Shown here piece by piece: positions 1 through 5,558 of a stretch of DNA of 5,558 nt. The position numbers were made by a program, and so were the translations under genes. The notes under the pieces were generated by a model that saw nothing but the letters and a program-made list of their open reading frames with translations, was not told where the DNA came from and ran no database searches. How positions within the stretch are numbered: position 1 is the stretch's first letter; every line of letters starts with the position of its first letter. The DNA comes from Bacillota bacterium (GTDB lineage: Bacteria > Bacillota > Clostridia > DSM-8532). The DNA is taken from NCBI GenBank assembly GCA_023446675.1, contig JAEXPO010000116.1:1-5558 (forward strand), written 5' to 3'.

Positions 1-146
1 GTGCGTACGTGTGTCGGCGCAGGCGCCTGTGAGGGAGTTCCAGTTTGGTCATTCACAGCACCTTCCTGTGAGCCACAGCCCGCCAGAAGCGCAACGGCTA
101 ATGTGATTGCAGTTATAAGCCCTAACCCTTTTTGTCGTAACAACAT
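1..146 (-). CDS. Extracellular solute-binding lipoprotein of a carbohydrate ABC transporter, N-terminal part only
   Basis: The first 48 codons of a protein that continues beyond the left edge of the window. The N terminus is a lipoprotein signal peptide: a basic start (Arg4, Lys6), a hydrophobic stretch at about residues 8-21, and the lipobox LAGC with the lipidated cysteine at residue 24. A Ser/Gln/Gly/Pro/Thr-rich linker follows, as in Gram-positive binding proteins tethered to the outer membrane face. The start is fixed by the strong site AGGAGGA at 154-160, eight bases upstream. It is the third gene after two LplB/LplC-type permeases, where the binding protein (LplA/YtcQ-like, bacterial family 1) is expected. 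It should capture a sugar or oligosaccharide for those permeases. The ligand cannot be judged because the binding domain lies outside the window. The lipoprotein assignment is seen directly; the binding-protein role is inferred from context. Confidence 0.85.
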   Translation of the reverse strand, partial: MLLRQKGLGLITAITLAVALLAGCGSQEGAVNDQTGTPSQAPAPTHVR

Positions 147-153
147 GCAAAAG

Positions 154-160
154 TCCTCCT
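154..160 (-). promoter_or_regulatory. Strong ribosome binding site of the lipoprotein gene
   Basis: AGGAGGA on the minus strand, eight bases from the ATG at 146. It is a near-perfect Shine-Dalgarno sequence and fits the high expression usually needed for a binding protein relative to its permeases. Confidence 0.8.
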
Positions 161-179
161 CTATTTTGTTATAAGTTTT

Positions 180-208
180 ATTTGACGGGATTTCAACCCC
201 AATCAAAC
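180..208 (-). other. Imperfect stem-loop between the second permease gene and the binding-protein gene
   Basis: The 83-base gap holds nested inverted arms: TTTGA at 181-185 with TCAAA at 203-207 (plus-strand letters), and inside them GGG at 187-189 with CCC at 198-200. The loop is about eight bases with a small internal loop. No T-run follows on the minus strand, so it is not a standard terminator. A hairpin at this place could stabilise or separate the binding-protein message from the permease message, as happens in several ABC importer operons. The stem is weak and the role is inferred. Confidence 0.4.
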
Positions 209-229
209 CCTTTTGTGGAGCTTAACAGC

Positions 230-1105
230 CTATCCCTTGATTGCCCCCACCATGACGCCCTTAACGAAATGCTTCTGGAGAAAGGGATACAGGCACAAAA
301 TGGGGAATGTTGCAATAACCATCGTTGTATATTTAATCCCCTCGCCTATCATTTCCTGATCCGATATGGCCCCTCCCGACATTTCCTGGGTAGAGCTTTG
401 AATCAGTATCTCACGGAGAATAATTTGCAGGGGATATTTGGATCTCTTGGACAGATAGAGTAGGGCGGAAAACCAGCTGTTCCAGTGTCCCACTCCGTAG
501 AAAAGCGTCATAACCGCCAGTATGGACGAGGACAGGGGCAATATGATTTGCAGGAATATTCTAAGGTCACTGGCCCCGTCAATGAAGGCCGACTCCTGCA
601 GCTCAAGGGGGATAGTGTTTTGAAAGAACGTTCTCATAATGATTAGGTTCCATGTACTCACCGCACCTGGAAGAATAAGGGCCCACATGCTGTTGATTAG
701 GCCCAGCTGCTTTACAAGCAGGTATCCCGGAATCATACCCCCTCCAAAGAACATGGTTATCATAAACAGAATCATAAAAAAGTTCCTGCCAAACATATCC
801 CTTCTGGAAAGGGGATACGCACCCATTGCCGTCAGAGAAACATTGACCAGGGTACCCACCGTTGTGTAAATAAGGGTATTCCGGTAGCTCCCCCATATTT
901 CACTGTTTTTAAATACCATCTTATAGAGTGACAGTGTGGGGTTGACGGGGAACAGGTTAACCTTTCCCTTAAGCACCGCCACCGGATCACTGAAAGAGCT
1001 GCTGACAATAAGGAGTACCGGATAGGCCACCGAAACACACGCCAAAAGCAAAAAGAGTATAATCCCTATTTCAAAAAGCCTGTCACTTTTACTTTCCTTA
1101 ACCAT
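230..1105 (-). CDS. Carbohydrate ABC transporter permease, LplC/YtcP-type (MalG side)
   Basis: A 291-residue inner-membrane permease, the usual length for this family. It has about six hydrophobic segments (roughly residues 11-36, 75-97, 108-131, 138-160, 185-207 and 258-277). The cytoplasmic EAA loop that docks on the ATPase is visible at residues 171-190, with Glu171, Asp176-Gly177-Ala178 and Pro190. The sequence after the first helix (SSSFSDP, residues 35-41) and the C terminus ending in KGVMVGAIKG are typical of the LplC/YtcP group, which pairs with LplB/YteP permeases to import oligosaccharides or glycosides. It starts 14 bases after the preceding permease gene. Its ribosome site AAGGAGG (1114-1120) overlaps that gene's stop codon, so the two are cotranscribed and probably translationally coupled. 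No ATPase gene is seen; the family normally borrows a shared MsmX-like ATPase. The substrate is unknown. Nothing suggests truncation. Confidence 0.93.
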   Translation of the reverse strand: MVKESKSDRLFEIGIILFLLLACVSVAYPVLLIVSSSFSDPVAVLKGKVNLFPVNPTLSLYKMVFKNSEIWGSYRNTLIYTTVGTLVNVSLTAMGAYPLSRRDMFGRNFFMILFMITMFFGGGMIPGYLLVKQLGLINSMWALILPGAVSTWNLIIMRTFFQNTIPLELQESAFIDGASDLRIFLQIILPLSSSILAVMTLFYGVGHWNSWFSALLYLSKRSKYPLQIILREILIQSSTQEMSGGAISDQEMIGEGIKYTTMVIATFPILCLYPFLQKHFVKGVMVGAIKG

Positions 1106-1113
1106 ACTTTACG

Positions 1114-1120
1114 CCTCCTT
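1114..1120 (-). promoter_or_regulatory. Ribosome binding site of the second permease, overlapping the upstream stop codon
   Basis: AAGGAGG on the minus strand, eight bases before the ATG at 1105. Its first base is the last base of the TAA stop (1122-1120) of the first permease. This tight arrangement supports coupled, roughly equal synthesis of the two permease subunits. Confidence 0.8.
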
Positions 1121-2028
1121 TACCACAAACTTGTGTCGCTGACCTTTTTACTGATCGTATTGAAGGTTATCAGCATAACAAGATTAATAACCGAATTGAA
1201 CAGGCCCACAGCCGTTGAAAAGCTGAATTCACCGCCCTGTATACCTCTTCTGTACACATAGGTGGAAATAACGTCAGCCGTCTCATAGGTAATTGGATTA
1301 TACATCAGCATGATTTTCTCAAAGCCCACGCTGAAAAGACTGCCCATGCGGAGAATAAGCATGATAATGACGGTGGGAATAACTGATGGGATGGTTATTT
1401 TTAACAACCTCTGCCAACGGCTGGCCCCGTCTACAATGGCCGATTCATAGAGACAGGGGTCAATCCCGGCAATTGCCGCCAGGTAAATAATGCATCCCCA
1501 ACCGGCTTCCTGCCATATGCCTGAAAAAACATAGATGGTTTTAAACCATTTGGGTTCGGCCAGAAAATGAATGCTTTCGCCGCCAAGGGCCGTAAGGATG
1601 ACATTTACCATGCCGTTTCTGGGCGACAGAAAGGATATAAGCATTCCCACCACAACAACCAGGGATATAAAATGCGGTATGTACACAATAGTCTGAATGG
1701 CTCTTTTCAGTGGATTAAGACGTACCTCGTTAATCATAAGGGCAAGGATAATGGGCGCTGGGAAGCCTACCACGAGGGCATATAAGTTAAGGATCAGGGT
1801 ATTTGATAGTAATCTTTTTAAATAAACGGAGGAGAAAAACTGCTGAAAGTACTTGAAACCTGCCCAGGGACTATCCCAGACTCCTAAAAAAGGGTTAAAA
1901 TCCTTAAAAGCAATTTGGATTCCGTAAAGGGGAAAGTAGTGAAAAAGAATATAGTATAGCACCACCGGGGCTATCAACAAGTAAAGATATCGGCTTCTAT
2001 ACAGATTTTTTAGCGTTGCATATTTCAT
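1120..2028 (-). CDS. Carbohydrate ABC transporter permease, LplB/YteP-type (MalF side)
   Basis: A 302-residue membrane permease, normal for the LplB/YteP group. After a short basic cytoplasmic start comes helix 1 (about residues 14-34), followed by the group's typical YFPLYGIQIAFKDFNP segment (31-46). Further hydrophobic segments lie near 76-100, 111-135, 163-187, 210-232 and 270-292. The EAA loop for the ATPase is at 195-214, with Glu195, Asp200-Gly201-Ala202 and Pro214. It should form the heterodimeric channel with the next gene's product and receive substrate from the lipoprotein encoded after that. The ATG at 2028 is preceded by only a modest ribosome site (AAAGGCAGG about ten bases away). 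No in-frame start codon is seen in the 22 bases just before it. It is the first gene of the operon and has its own candidate promoter at 2059-2088. The transported sugar cannot be told from the sequence. Confidence 0.93.
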   Translation of the reverse strand: MKYATLKNLYRSRYLYLLIAPVVLYYILFHYFPLYGIQIAFKDFNPFLGVWDSPWAGFKYFQQFFSSVYLKRLLSNTLILNLYALVVGFPAPIILALMINEVRLNPLKRAIQTIVYIPHFISLVVVVGMLISFLSPRNGMVNVILTALGGESIHFLAEPKWFKTIYVFSGIWQEAGWGCIIYLAAIAGIDPCLYESAIVDGASRWQRLLKITIPSVIPTVIIMLILRMGSLFSVGFEKIMLMYNPITYETADVISTYVYRRGIQGGEFSFSTAVGLFNSVINLVMLITFNTISKKVSDTSLW

Positions 2029-2058
2029 GCATGCTGCACCTGCCTTTCTCTACGGCAT

Positions 2059-2088
2059 ACTATAGCATCGCCCTCCCATAGCCGTAAA
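2059..2088 (-). promoter_or_regulatory. Candidate sigma-A promoter of the transporter operon
   Basis: On the minus strand, a -10 element TATAGT (2059-2064, five of six consensus bases) is preceded, across an 18-base spacer, by TTTACG (2083-2088, four of six to TTGACA). Transcription would start near 2052, giving a leader of about 24 bases that just includes the ribosome site. The poor -35 element fits a promoter that needs an activator, and the repeated motif lies directly upstream. Assigned by eye. Confidence 0.45.
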
Positions 2089-2099
2089 TGGCGAATCAT

Positions 2100-2192
2100 T
2101 TCACATGTACAAAATATGTTTTGAAGCCTGGAACCCTTGAAAAAAGAGGATTTCCGATTTAACCATGTACAAATGATTCACATGTGCAAAAT
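2100..2192 (-). repeat. Three copies of a CATGTRCAAA motif upstream of the transporter promoter; candidate regulator sites
   Basis: In plus-strand letters, CATGTACAAA occurs at 2104-2113 and 2164-2173, and CATGTGCAAA at 2181-2190. The first and third copies match more widely: the 16-base blocks 2100-2115 and 2177-2192 differ at one position (TTCACATGTRCAAAAT). The copies share one orientation, start 60 and 17 bases apart, and lie about 50 to 140 bases upstream of the predicted transcription start. The core is partly palindromic (CACATGTG at 2179-2186). This is a reasonable layout for activator binding, possibly by the AraC-type protein encoded next door or by another regulator. The repeats are seen directly; the binding role is inferred. 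Confidence 0.55.
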
Positions 2193-2251
2193 CTATCCCG
2201 AGTCTTCCTTTCTGCCTTTTCCAAGGCTTTCCCAGTATTTTGGACTGAAAC

Positions 2252-2281
2252 AAAAAAAAGCCGCCTGAAAGAGGCAAGCTT
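2252..2281 (-). terminator. Rho-independent terminator of the AraC-type regulator gene
   Basis: On the minus strand, a hairpin with stem AAGC/GCTT (2278-2281 with 2258-2261) and inner stem GCCT/AGGC (2272-2275 with 2263-2266) encloses a five-base loop and runs into eight T residues (2259-2252). A small internal mismatch (TT against G) interrupts the stem. It lies about 35 bases after the regulator stop codon. The regulator and the transporter operon are therefore probably separate transcription units, apart from any readthrough. Confidence 0.8.
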
Positions 2282-2316
2282 CTTTAATTTAATTTCCTTA
2301 AGGATTCGATTATTTG

Positions 2317-4674
2317 CTAATTACCTTTTGGGCAGTACATTTCCCTATAGCGCCCGGGGGTGATGCCTTCATATTTTCTGAAAACGCGGATTAGGCTGTG
2401 ATTGTCGATATAGCCGCATAGCATGGCAATTTCATTAATGGTTTTCTGGGAATTCGTCAACAAATGCTTTACCTTCACCAGCCTCAGGGTATGCAGATAG
2501 TCTATAAAATTCATTTCCGTCCGGCTTTTGAAAAACCGGCTCAGATAGGACTGCGACACGGAGAATCTATCGGCCAGATAGCTTAAGGACAGATTGACTT
2601 CAAAGCAGTTGCTTTTAACAAAGGCAAGAATATCATTATTTAACGTACCGGCTTCATATTCACTGTTTCTTTTTATATAGCCGCATATATCCTCATAAAA
2701 GCCGACGGTTTTATCGTAGACCTCCTGCAGTGTTCTGCATTTGAGCAGATCCTGGAGAATATTAGAGCTTCGCATCATCTCGCTGTAATCCTCAATATCG
2801 AATTCTGCCAGGGATTTCATGGCTGTGTTAATAATATCAAAATAAATGCACTGTGCCATATTGACGGACACGGGACTGTTAGTAATTTTTACGATAATAT
2901 CCCCCAGAATGGACTGGATTTCACTAAAGTCGCCCTTTTTCAGGCATTCAAAGATTCTCTGTTCGTGCTGCAAGGTATAAAAATACCTCACAGTAGAGCC
3001 GGTGGAAATATTATCAAAATGAATGACGGAATTGTTTCCCTTAACAATCTTGTATTCTACCGCTGACTGAGCTTCTATGTACGATTTGGCCAAATCAGTC
3101 AAATTCTTATAGACCTTGCCGATGCCCACAGTCACTGTAAATTCAAAGTTTTTGTGAAAAAAATCACGGGTTGTATCCCCTAGAACCTTCAGAACCTCCT
3201 TACAATTAACCTTCGTACCGCTAAAATCAACGACCAGGGCTATCCTGTCGCTGCTCATATCCACGGTATACCCTTTTGCGAAGGATTCACAAAGCTCCGC
3301 GGCAACATTGGAAACGGAAAAGCGATAAAGGCTCAGCAAAGATTCGTTATTTTCCTGGAGAAGTCTCTCTGAATTATCAATATTAATCACCATGGCAGCA
3401 AATTGCTCTGAACCGAACTGCACTCCTGTAAATTCCGCAATATCAAATACCGCTCCCGGATCCGAAAACTCCCCCTTAAGTATGCGCCTGAGGAAATCCG
3501 CCTGTACAACGGGCTTGTATTGATTCATGCTGTTTTGGAGAAGCTTGTCCTTGCTTATGATTTTTGACATGGCATTTTCAATCATATCAAGCTCGTGCTT
3601 GAACCTGCCCTCCGGCTTAACTTCATCGGCTGCATGACTGGTAAGAAGCGCCGCTACCTTTTTAATTGGATTATAGTGGTTATATGAAAAATAATATGCC
3701 AGGACCAAACCAATTACTATGGAAAGGAACAGAAGGCCCCATATCCAGCCTCTTATTGCATTAACCCCTGCCATAAGGCTTTTGGCATCCAGAATGGCAA
3801 TGCAGGACCATCTGGTTTCTTCGGACTGGTTGTAGGAAATGATTTTATTTTCACCGTTAACCTTCTTTGAATAGACCCCTTCCTTATCATCGCCCATGAG
3901 CGCCGATAGAACCTCTGCTTCCAATGGGCCGCTGTTGTTGTTCGTTATGTAATTAACAATATTCTTATCATAGTCCAGAATATACATCGAGCCGTCGTAG
4001 CTGCCCAGGATATTCTTCATAAAGGCCATTATGGAGCTGGTATCCATGGTAATCATCAGCGTGGCGTTATAATTGGGCTCGTAAACCGGCAAGGGCTTAA
4101 GGTATATCAACTGCTCCTTAACCGTGTTGCCCATGCGAACCTGCACCGTTCTTACCTGTTCTGCCTGCACAGTATTCATTAGCTCCCGGATATCCTGGGC
4201 GGAAGCGTTAACCGGTGTAAAAACCTGTGAGAAGAAAATCGAGAAATTATATTTACTCTCTGAGCTGACAATGGTATCCGAATCACGGTAGTAAACATAT
4301 GTATTGTCAATATATGCATTCAACAGCTTGATATTTTTAATCTGTCCAATAATTTTATAAAACTCAAATTCCGTAAGCCTGTTTATGTTCTGCATAAACA
4401 AAGAAGGCTCAATCTCGCTGTTCTTGGATATTTGCAGCGTGATATTGCGGAATTCCTTAATACGCATATTAATATTATCGATAGTCTGCTTAGTGGAAGC
4501 AAGGGTGGTGCTCTCCACCTCTTTATAAAGCGTTTCATTAAAATTGCGGTAAATGAATATACCGACAACAAAGAACGGTATCAAAAGAATAACAATATAG
4601 GACAAAACAAATCGGGTAAAAAGTGCAAAATTTCTCTGGCTTAAGGCATCCCTTATAAAGTACCTTTTGAGCAT
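2317..4674 (-). CDS. Membrane-spanning AraC-family transcriptional regulator with predicted extracellular sensor domain
   Basis: A 785-residue one-component regulator. Order of parts: a basic cytoplasmic start; membrane helix 1 (about 20-42); an extracytoplasmic region of about 265 residues (43-308) whose distal part, with YILDYDKNIV near 231-240, resembles a double-Cache sensor; and membrane helix 2 (about 309-331). A NPIKK segment (335-339) recalls the start of a HAMP linker. Next come a cytoplasmic region (about 390-545) that looks like the degenerate GGDEF-like domain of YesN-type proteins, a helical stretch, and a C-terminal AraC domain (about 677-780). The AraC domain has two helix-turn-helix units: 695-717, and 745-776 including the family hallmark GITPGRYR. 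No kinase or phospho-receiver domain is seen, so the signal should pass directly through the membrane to DNA. The start has a good site (AAAGGAGAT, eight bases away). Its position before lplB/lplC-like genes suggests that it controls them. The ligand is unknown. Confidence 0.92.
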   Translation of the reverse strand: MLKRYFIRDALSQRNFALFTRFVLSYIVILLIPFFVVGIFIYRNFNETLYKEVESTTLASTKQTIDNINMRIKEFRNITLQISKNSEIEPSLFMQNINRLTEFEFYKIIGQIKNIKLLNAYIDNTYVYYRDSDTIVSSESKYNFSIFFSQVFTPVNASAQDIRELMNTVQAEQVRTVQVRMGNTVKEQLIYLKPLPVYEPNYNATLMITMDTSSIMAFMKNILGSYDGSMYILDYDKNIVNYITNNNSGPLEAEVLSALMGDDKEGVYSKKVNGENKIISYNQSEETRWSCIAILDAKSLMAGVNAIRGWIWGLLFLSIVIGLVLAYYFSYNHYNPIKKVAALLTSHAADEVKPEGRFKHELDMIENAMSKIISKDKLLQNSMNQYKPVVQADFLRRILKGEFSDPGAVFDIAEFTGVQFGSEQFAAMVINIDNSERLLQENNESLLSLYRFSVSNVAAELCESFAKGYTVDMSSDRIALVVDFSGTKVNCKEVLKVLGDTTRDFFHKNFEFTVTVGIGKVYKNLTDLAKSYIEAQSAVEYKIVKGNNSVIHFDNISTGSTVRYFYTLQHEQRIFECLKKGDFSEIQSILGDIIVKITNSPVSVNMAQCIYFDIINTAMKSLAEFDIEDYSEMMRSSNILQDLLKCRTLQEVYDKTVGFYEDICGYIKRNSEYEAGTLNNDILAFVKSNCFEVNLSLSYLADRFSVSQSYLSRFFKSRTEMNFIDYLHTLRLVKVKHLLTNSQKTINEIAMLCGYIDNHSLIRVFRKYEGITPGRYREMYCPKGN

Positions 4675-4771
4675 GGAAATATCTCCTTTATTTTAAGCGG
4701 TTTATAATATTGGGGCGGGAAAAGGAAAGGTATAGACTAATGAAAAAAACGATACCCCTTTTGAGATGATA

Positions 4772-4800
4772 GGATAAAAAATCAAGTGTCCCGGATAAAA
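4772..4800. repeat. Direct repeat GGATAAAA with 21-bp period upstream of the regulator gene
   Basis: GGATAAAA occurs at 4772-4779 and again at 4793-4800, exactly 21 bases apart (two helical turns). AraC-family proteins often bind tandem half-sites with about this period, so this could be an autoregulatory site about 100-125 bases upstream of the regulator start. Eight identical bases in AT-rich DNA can arise by chance. Confidence 0.3.
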
Positions 4801-4865
4801 CTTTGCCTGTTTCTATTTTACATGATTAAGATGTGAACTTAAAAGACTAACCTTAAAAATTCTGC

Positions 4866-4882
4866 CTTTTTTCTAAAAAAAG
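4866..4882. other. A/T-rich hairpin after the TetR gene; possible weak terminator
   Basis: CTTTTTT (4866-4872) is perfectly complementary to AAAAAAG (4876-4882) across a three-base loop. It lies about 60 bases after the TetR stop codon and on the minus strand gives a run of seven T directly after GGGAGC. There is no GC-rich stem ahead of the T-run, so it is not a canonical terminator. No better terminator for the TetR gene is visible. Confidence 0.3.
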
Positions 4883-4940
4883 CTCCCGTTAGACAATGAA
4901 TCAAACTTAACCTGTTCTTTTTTTATTCCCATTCTATTGA

Positions 4941-5540
4941 CTATGGCACTTTTTCCGGTTCGCATCCCGAAACCCCATATAAAAACAGATCCAGAAGCTC
5001 CTCATAGAGTTTTGCTTTGGCCTGGGAGTCAGAAACCGCTTCCAGCTTATTCATTGCGCCTTCTCCATAAATGCTTAAATAGAATAGCAAGGCTTCCTTT
5101 GAATAGCGTTTATTGAAATAACCCTGTTCAATACCTTCTTTAATAAAGCTCAGCATGTGAGGTATCAGCTTTTTCTCATAATCAAGCGCGATCTCTCTGT
5201 ATTTACTGCTTATAAGGCTGTCCCAAAATACGGTTGAGGAGGTGCTCTTTTTTTTCATAGGCTCAAAAAAAGCCTGTTTTACCTTTTCTTTAAAAGATAA
5301 CTCACTGTGTATAGCCTCCATAAAATCCTGGAGCAGCTTCTCATAATAAAACGTGACGGCGCAGCAGGCCAGGTTATCCTTGCTTTGAAAATAATTGTAG
5401 ATGCTAACCTGGGACACACCGGCTTTTTCCGCAATATCGGAAATGCTTACCTTTTCCATGCCCCTCTCACAGTACAGCTCAACAACTGCTTCCAATATGA
5501 TATTTTTCTTTTCCTGAGTTCTTTTTTCAAACCCGTTCAT
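4941..5540 (-). CDS. TetR/AcrR-family transcriptional regulator
   Basis: A 199-residue protein of normal length for TetR-family repressors, which act as cytoplasmic dimers and release DNA on ligand binding. The N-terminal DNA-binding domain covers about residues 8-57. It opens with a helix containing IILEAVVELYCERG (14-27). The helix-turn-helix follows at about 33-57, with the family pattern ISDIAEKAGVS then SIYNYFQSKDNL. The C-terminal ligand-binding domain (about 60-195) is helical and not close to any subgroup I can name, so the effector and targets are unknown. The ATG at 5540 has only a GGTGG-like ribosome site a few bases upstream. It lies on the same strand as the AraC-type regulator, 266 bases before it, without a clear terminator between. 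A link to the sugar transporter is possible but unproven, and its own targets may lie upstream, outside the window. Confidence 0.9.
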   Translation of the reverse strand: MNGFEKRTQEKKNIILEAVVELYCERGMEKVSISDIAEKAGVSQVSIYNYFQSKDNLACCAVTFYYEKLLQDFMEAIHSELSFKEKVKQAFFEPMKKKSTSSTVFWDSLISSKYREIALDYEKKLIPHMLSFIKEGIEQGYFNKRYSKEALLFYLSIYGEGAMNKLEAVSDSQAKAKLYEELLDLFLYGVSGCEPEKVP

Positions 5541-5541
5541 T

Positions 5542-5558
5542 GTTTACCACCCATAAAC
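5542..5558. promoter_or_regulatory. Candidate TetR operator overlapping the tetR ribosome site
   Basis: A perfect 5-bp inverted repeat GTTTA/TAAAC (5542-5546 with 5554-5558) flanks seven central bases. It sits immediately upstream of the TetR-family start codon and covers its ribosome site. TetR-family repressors commonly bind such palindromes at their own promoters. The repeat reaches the window edge, so its full length is unknown. Operator function is inferred. Confidence 0.35.

Larger units (their letters stand above)
4675..4940. other. 266-base gap between the TetR gene and the AraC-type regulator gene
   Basis: No credible gene is seen. On the minus strand it holds the regulator's ribosome site (4682-4689) and an AT-rich stretch with -10-like sequence (TATTAT/TATAAA overlapping at about 4702-4709), but no convincing -35 at normal spacing. 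It also holds the direct repeat and the A/T hairpin listed separately, and a small inverted repeat (TTAAG 4826-4830 with CTTAA 4838-4842). A promoter for the regulator is expected here but I cannot place it reliably. Confidence 0.5.

Noticed and set aside
182..463. Plus-strand open frame of 93 codons
   Set aside because: It lies mostly antisense to the conserved C terminus of the second permease, has no good ribosome site, and its translation resembles no protein family I recognise.
603..1038. Minus-strand overlapping frames (603-896 and 832-1038) inside the second permease
   Set aside because: They overlap the well-supported permease in other frames and show no domain signal or separate ribosome site.
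1567..1785. Plus-strand open frame of 72 codons
   Set aside because: Entirely antisense inside the first permease gene; composition looks like a shadow frame.
2100..2192. CRISPR or mobile-element repeat
   Set aside because: Only three short copies with unequal spacing and no spacer-like regularity or transposase; a regulatory explanation fits better.
2029..2316. A catabolite-repression (cre) site for CcpA in the transporter promoter region
   Set aside because: I looked for TGWNANCGNTNWCA-like sequence on both strands and saw no acceptable match.
4383..4644. Short frames on both strands inside the start of the AraC-type gene
   Set aside because: Shadows of the long, clearly conserved reading frame; no independent evidence of coding.
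4702..4740. Sigma-A promoter for the AraC-type regulator
   Set aside because: There is good -10-like sequence (TATTAT/TATAAA on the minus strand), but no recognisable -35 at 16-19 bases, so I did not assign a promoter.

Overview
The window carries five genes, all read on the minus strand, so transcription runs from high to low coordinates. It looks like a chromosomal carbohydrate-uptake locus from a low-to-moderate GC Gram-positive bacterium (Bacillota: a clostridial or Paenibacillus-like lineage). The evidence is the strong AGGAGG-type ribosome sites, the lipoprotein solute-binding protein, LplB/LplC-type permeases, and a membrane-anchored AraC regulator of the YesN type. The species cannot be fixed from this sequence.

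Layout in the direction of transcription. (1) A TetR-family repressor at 5540-4941, with a possible operator over its ribosome site at the window edge. (2) A 266-base gap holding an A/T hairpin and an 8-bp direct repeat with 21-bp periodicity. (3) A 785-residue regulator at 4674-2317 with two membrane helices around a predicted extracellular sensor and a C-terminal AraC DNA-binding domain, closed by a rho-independent terminator. (4) A 288-base gap with three copies of a CATGTRCAAA motif upstream of a plausible sigma-A promoter. (5) The transporter operon: an LplB/YteP-type permease (2028-1120), an LplC/YtcP-type permease (1105-230) and the first 48 codons of a solute-binding lipoprotein (from 146, running off the window).

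How the genes probably work together (inference). The lipoprotein captures an oligosaccharide or glycoside outside the cell and the two permeases move it through the membrane. Energy would come from an ATPase that is not encoded here; in this family it is usually a shared MsmX-like protein encoded elsewhere. The membrane-spanning AraC protein would sense an extracellular or membrane-proximal cue and activate the transporter promoter, perhaps through the repeated motif. The TetR gene may be an unrelated neighbour. No previously undescribed system is evident. The most interesting items are the regulator architecture and the repeated motifs in the two gaps.
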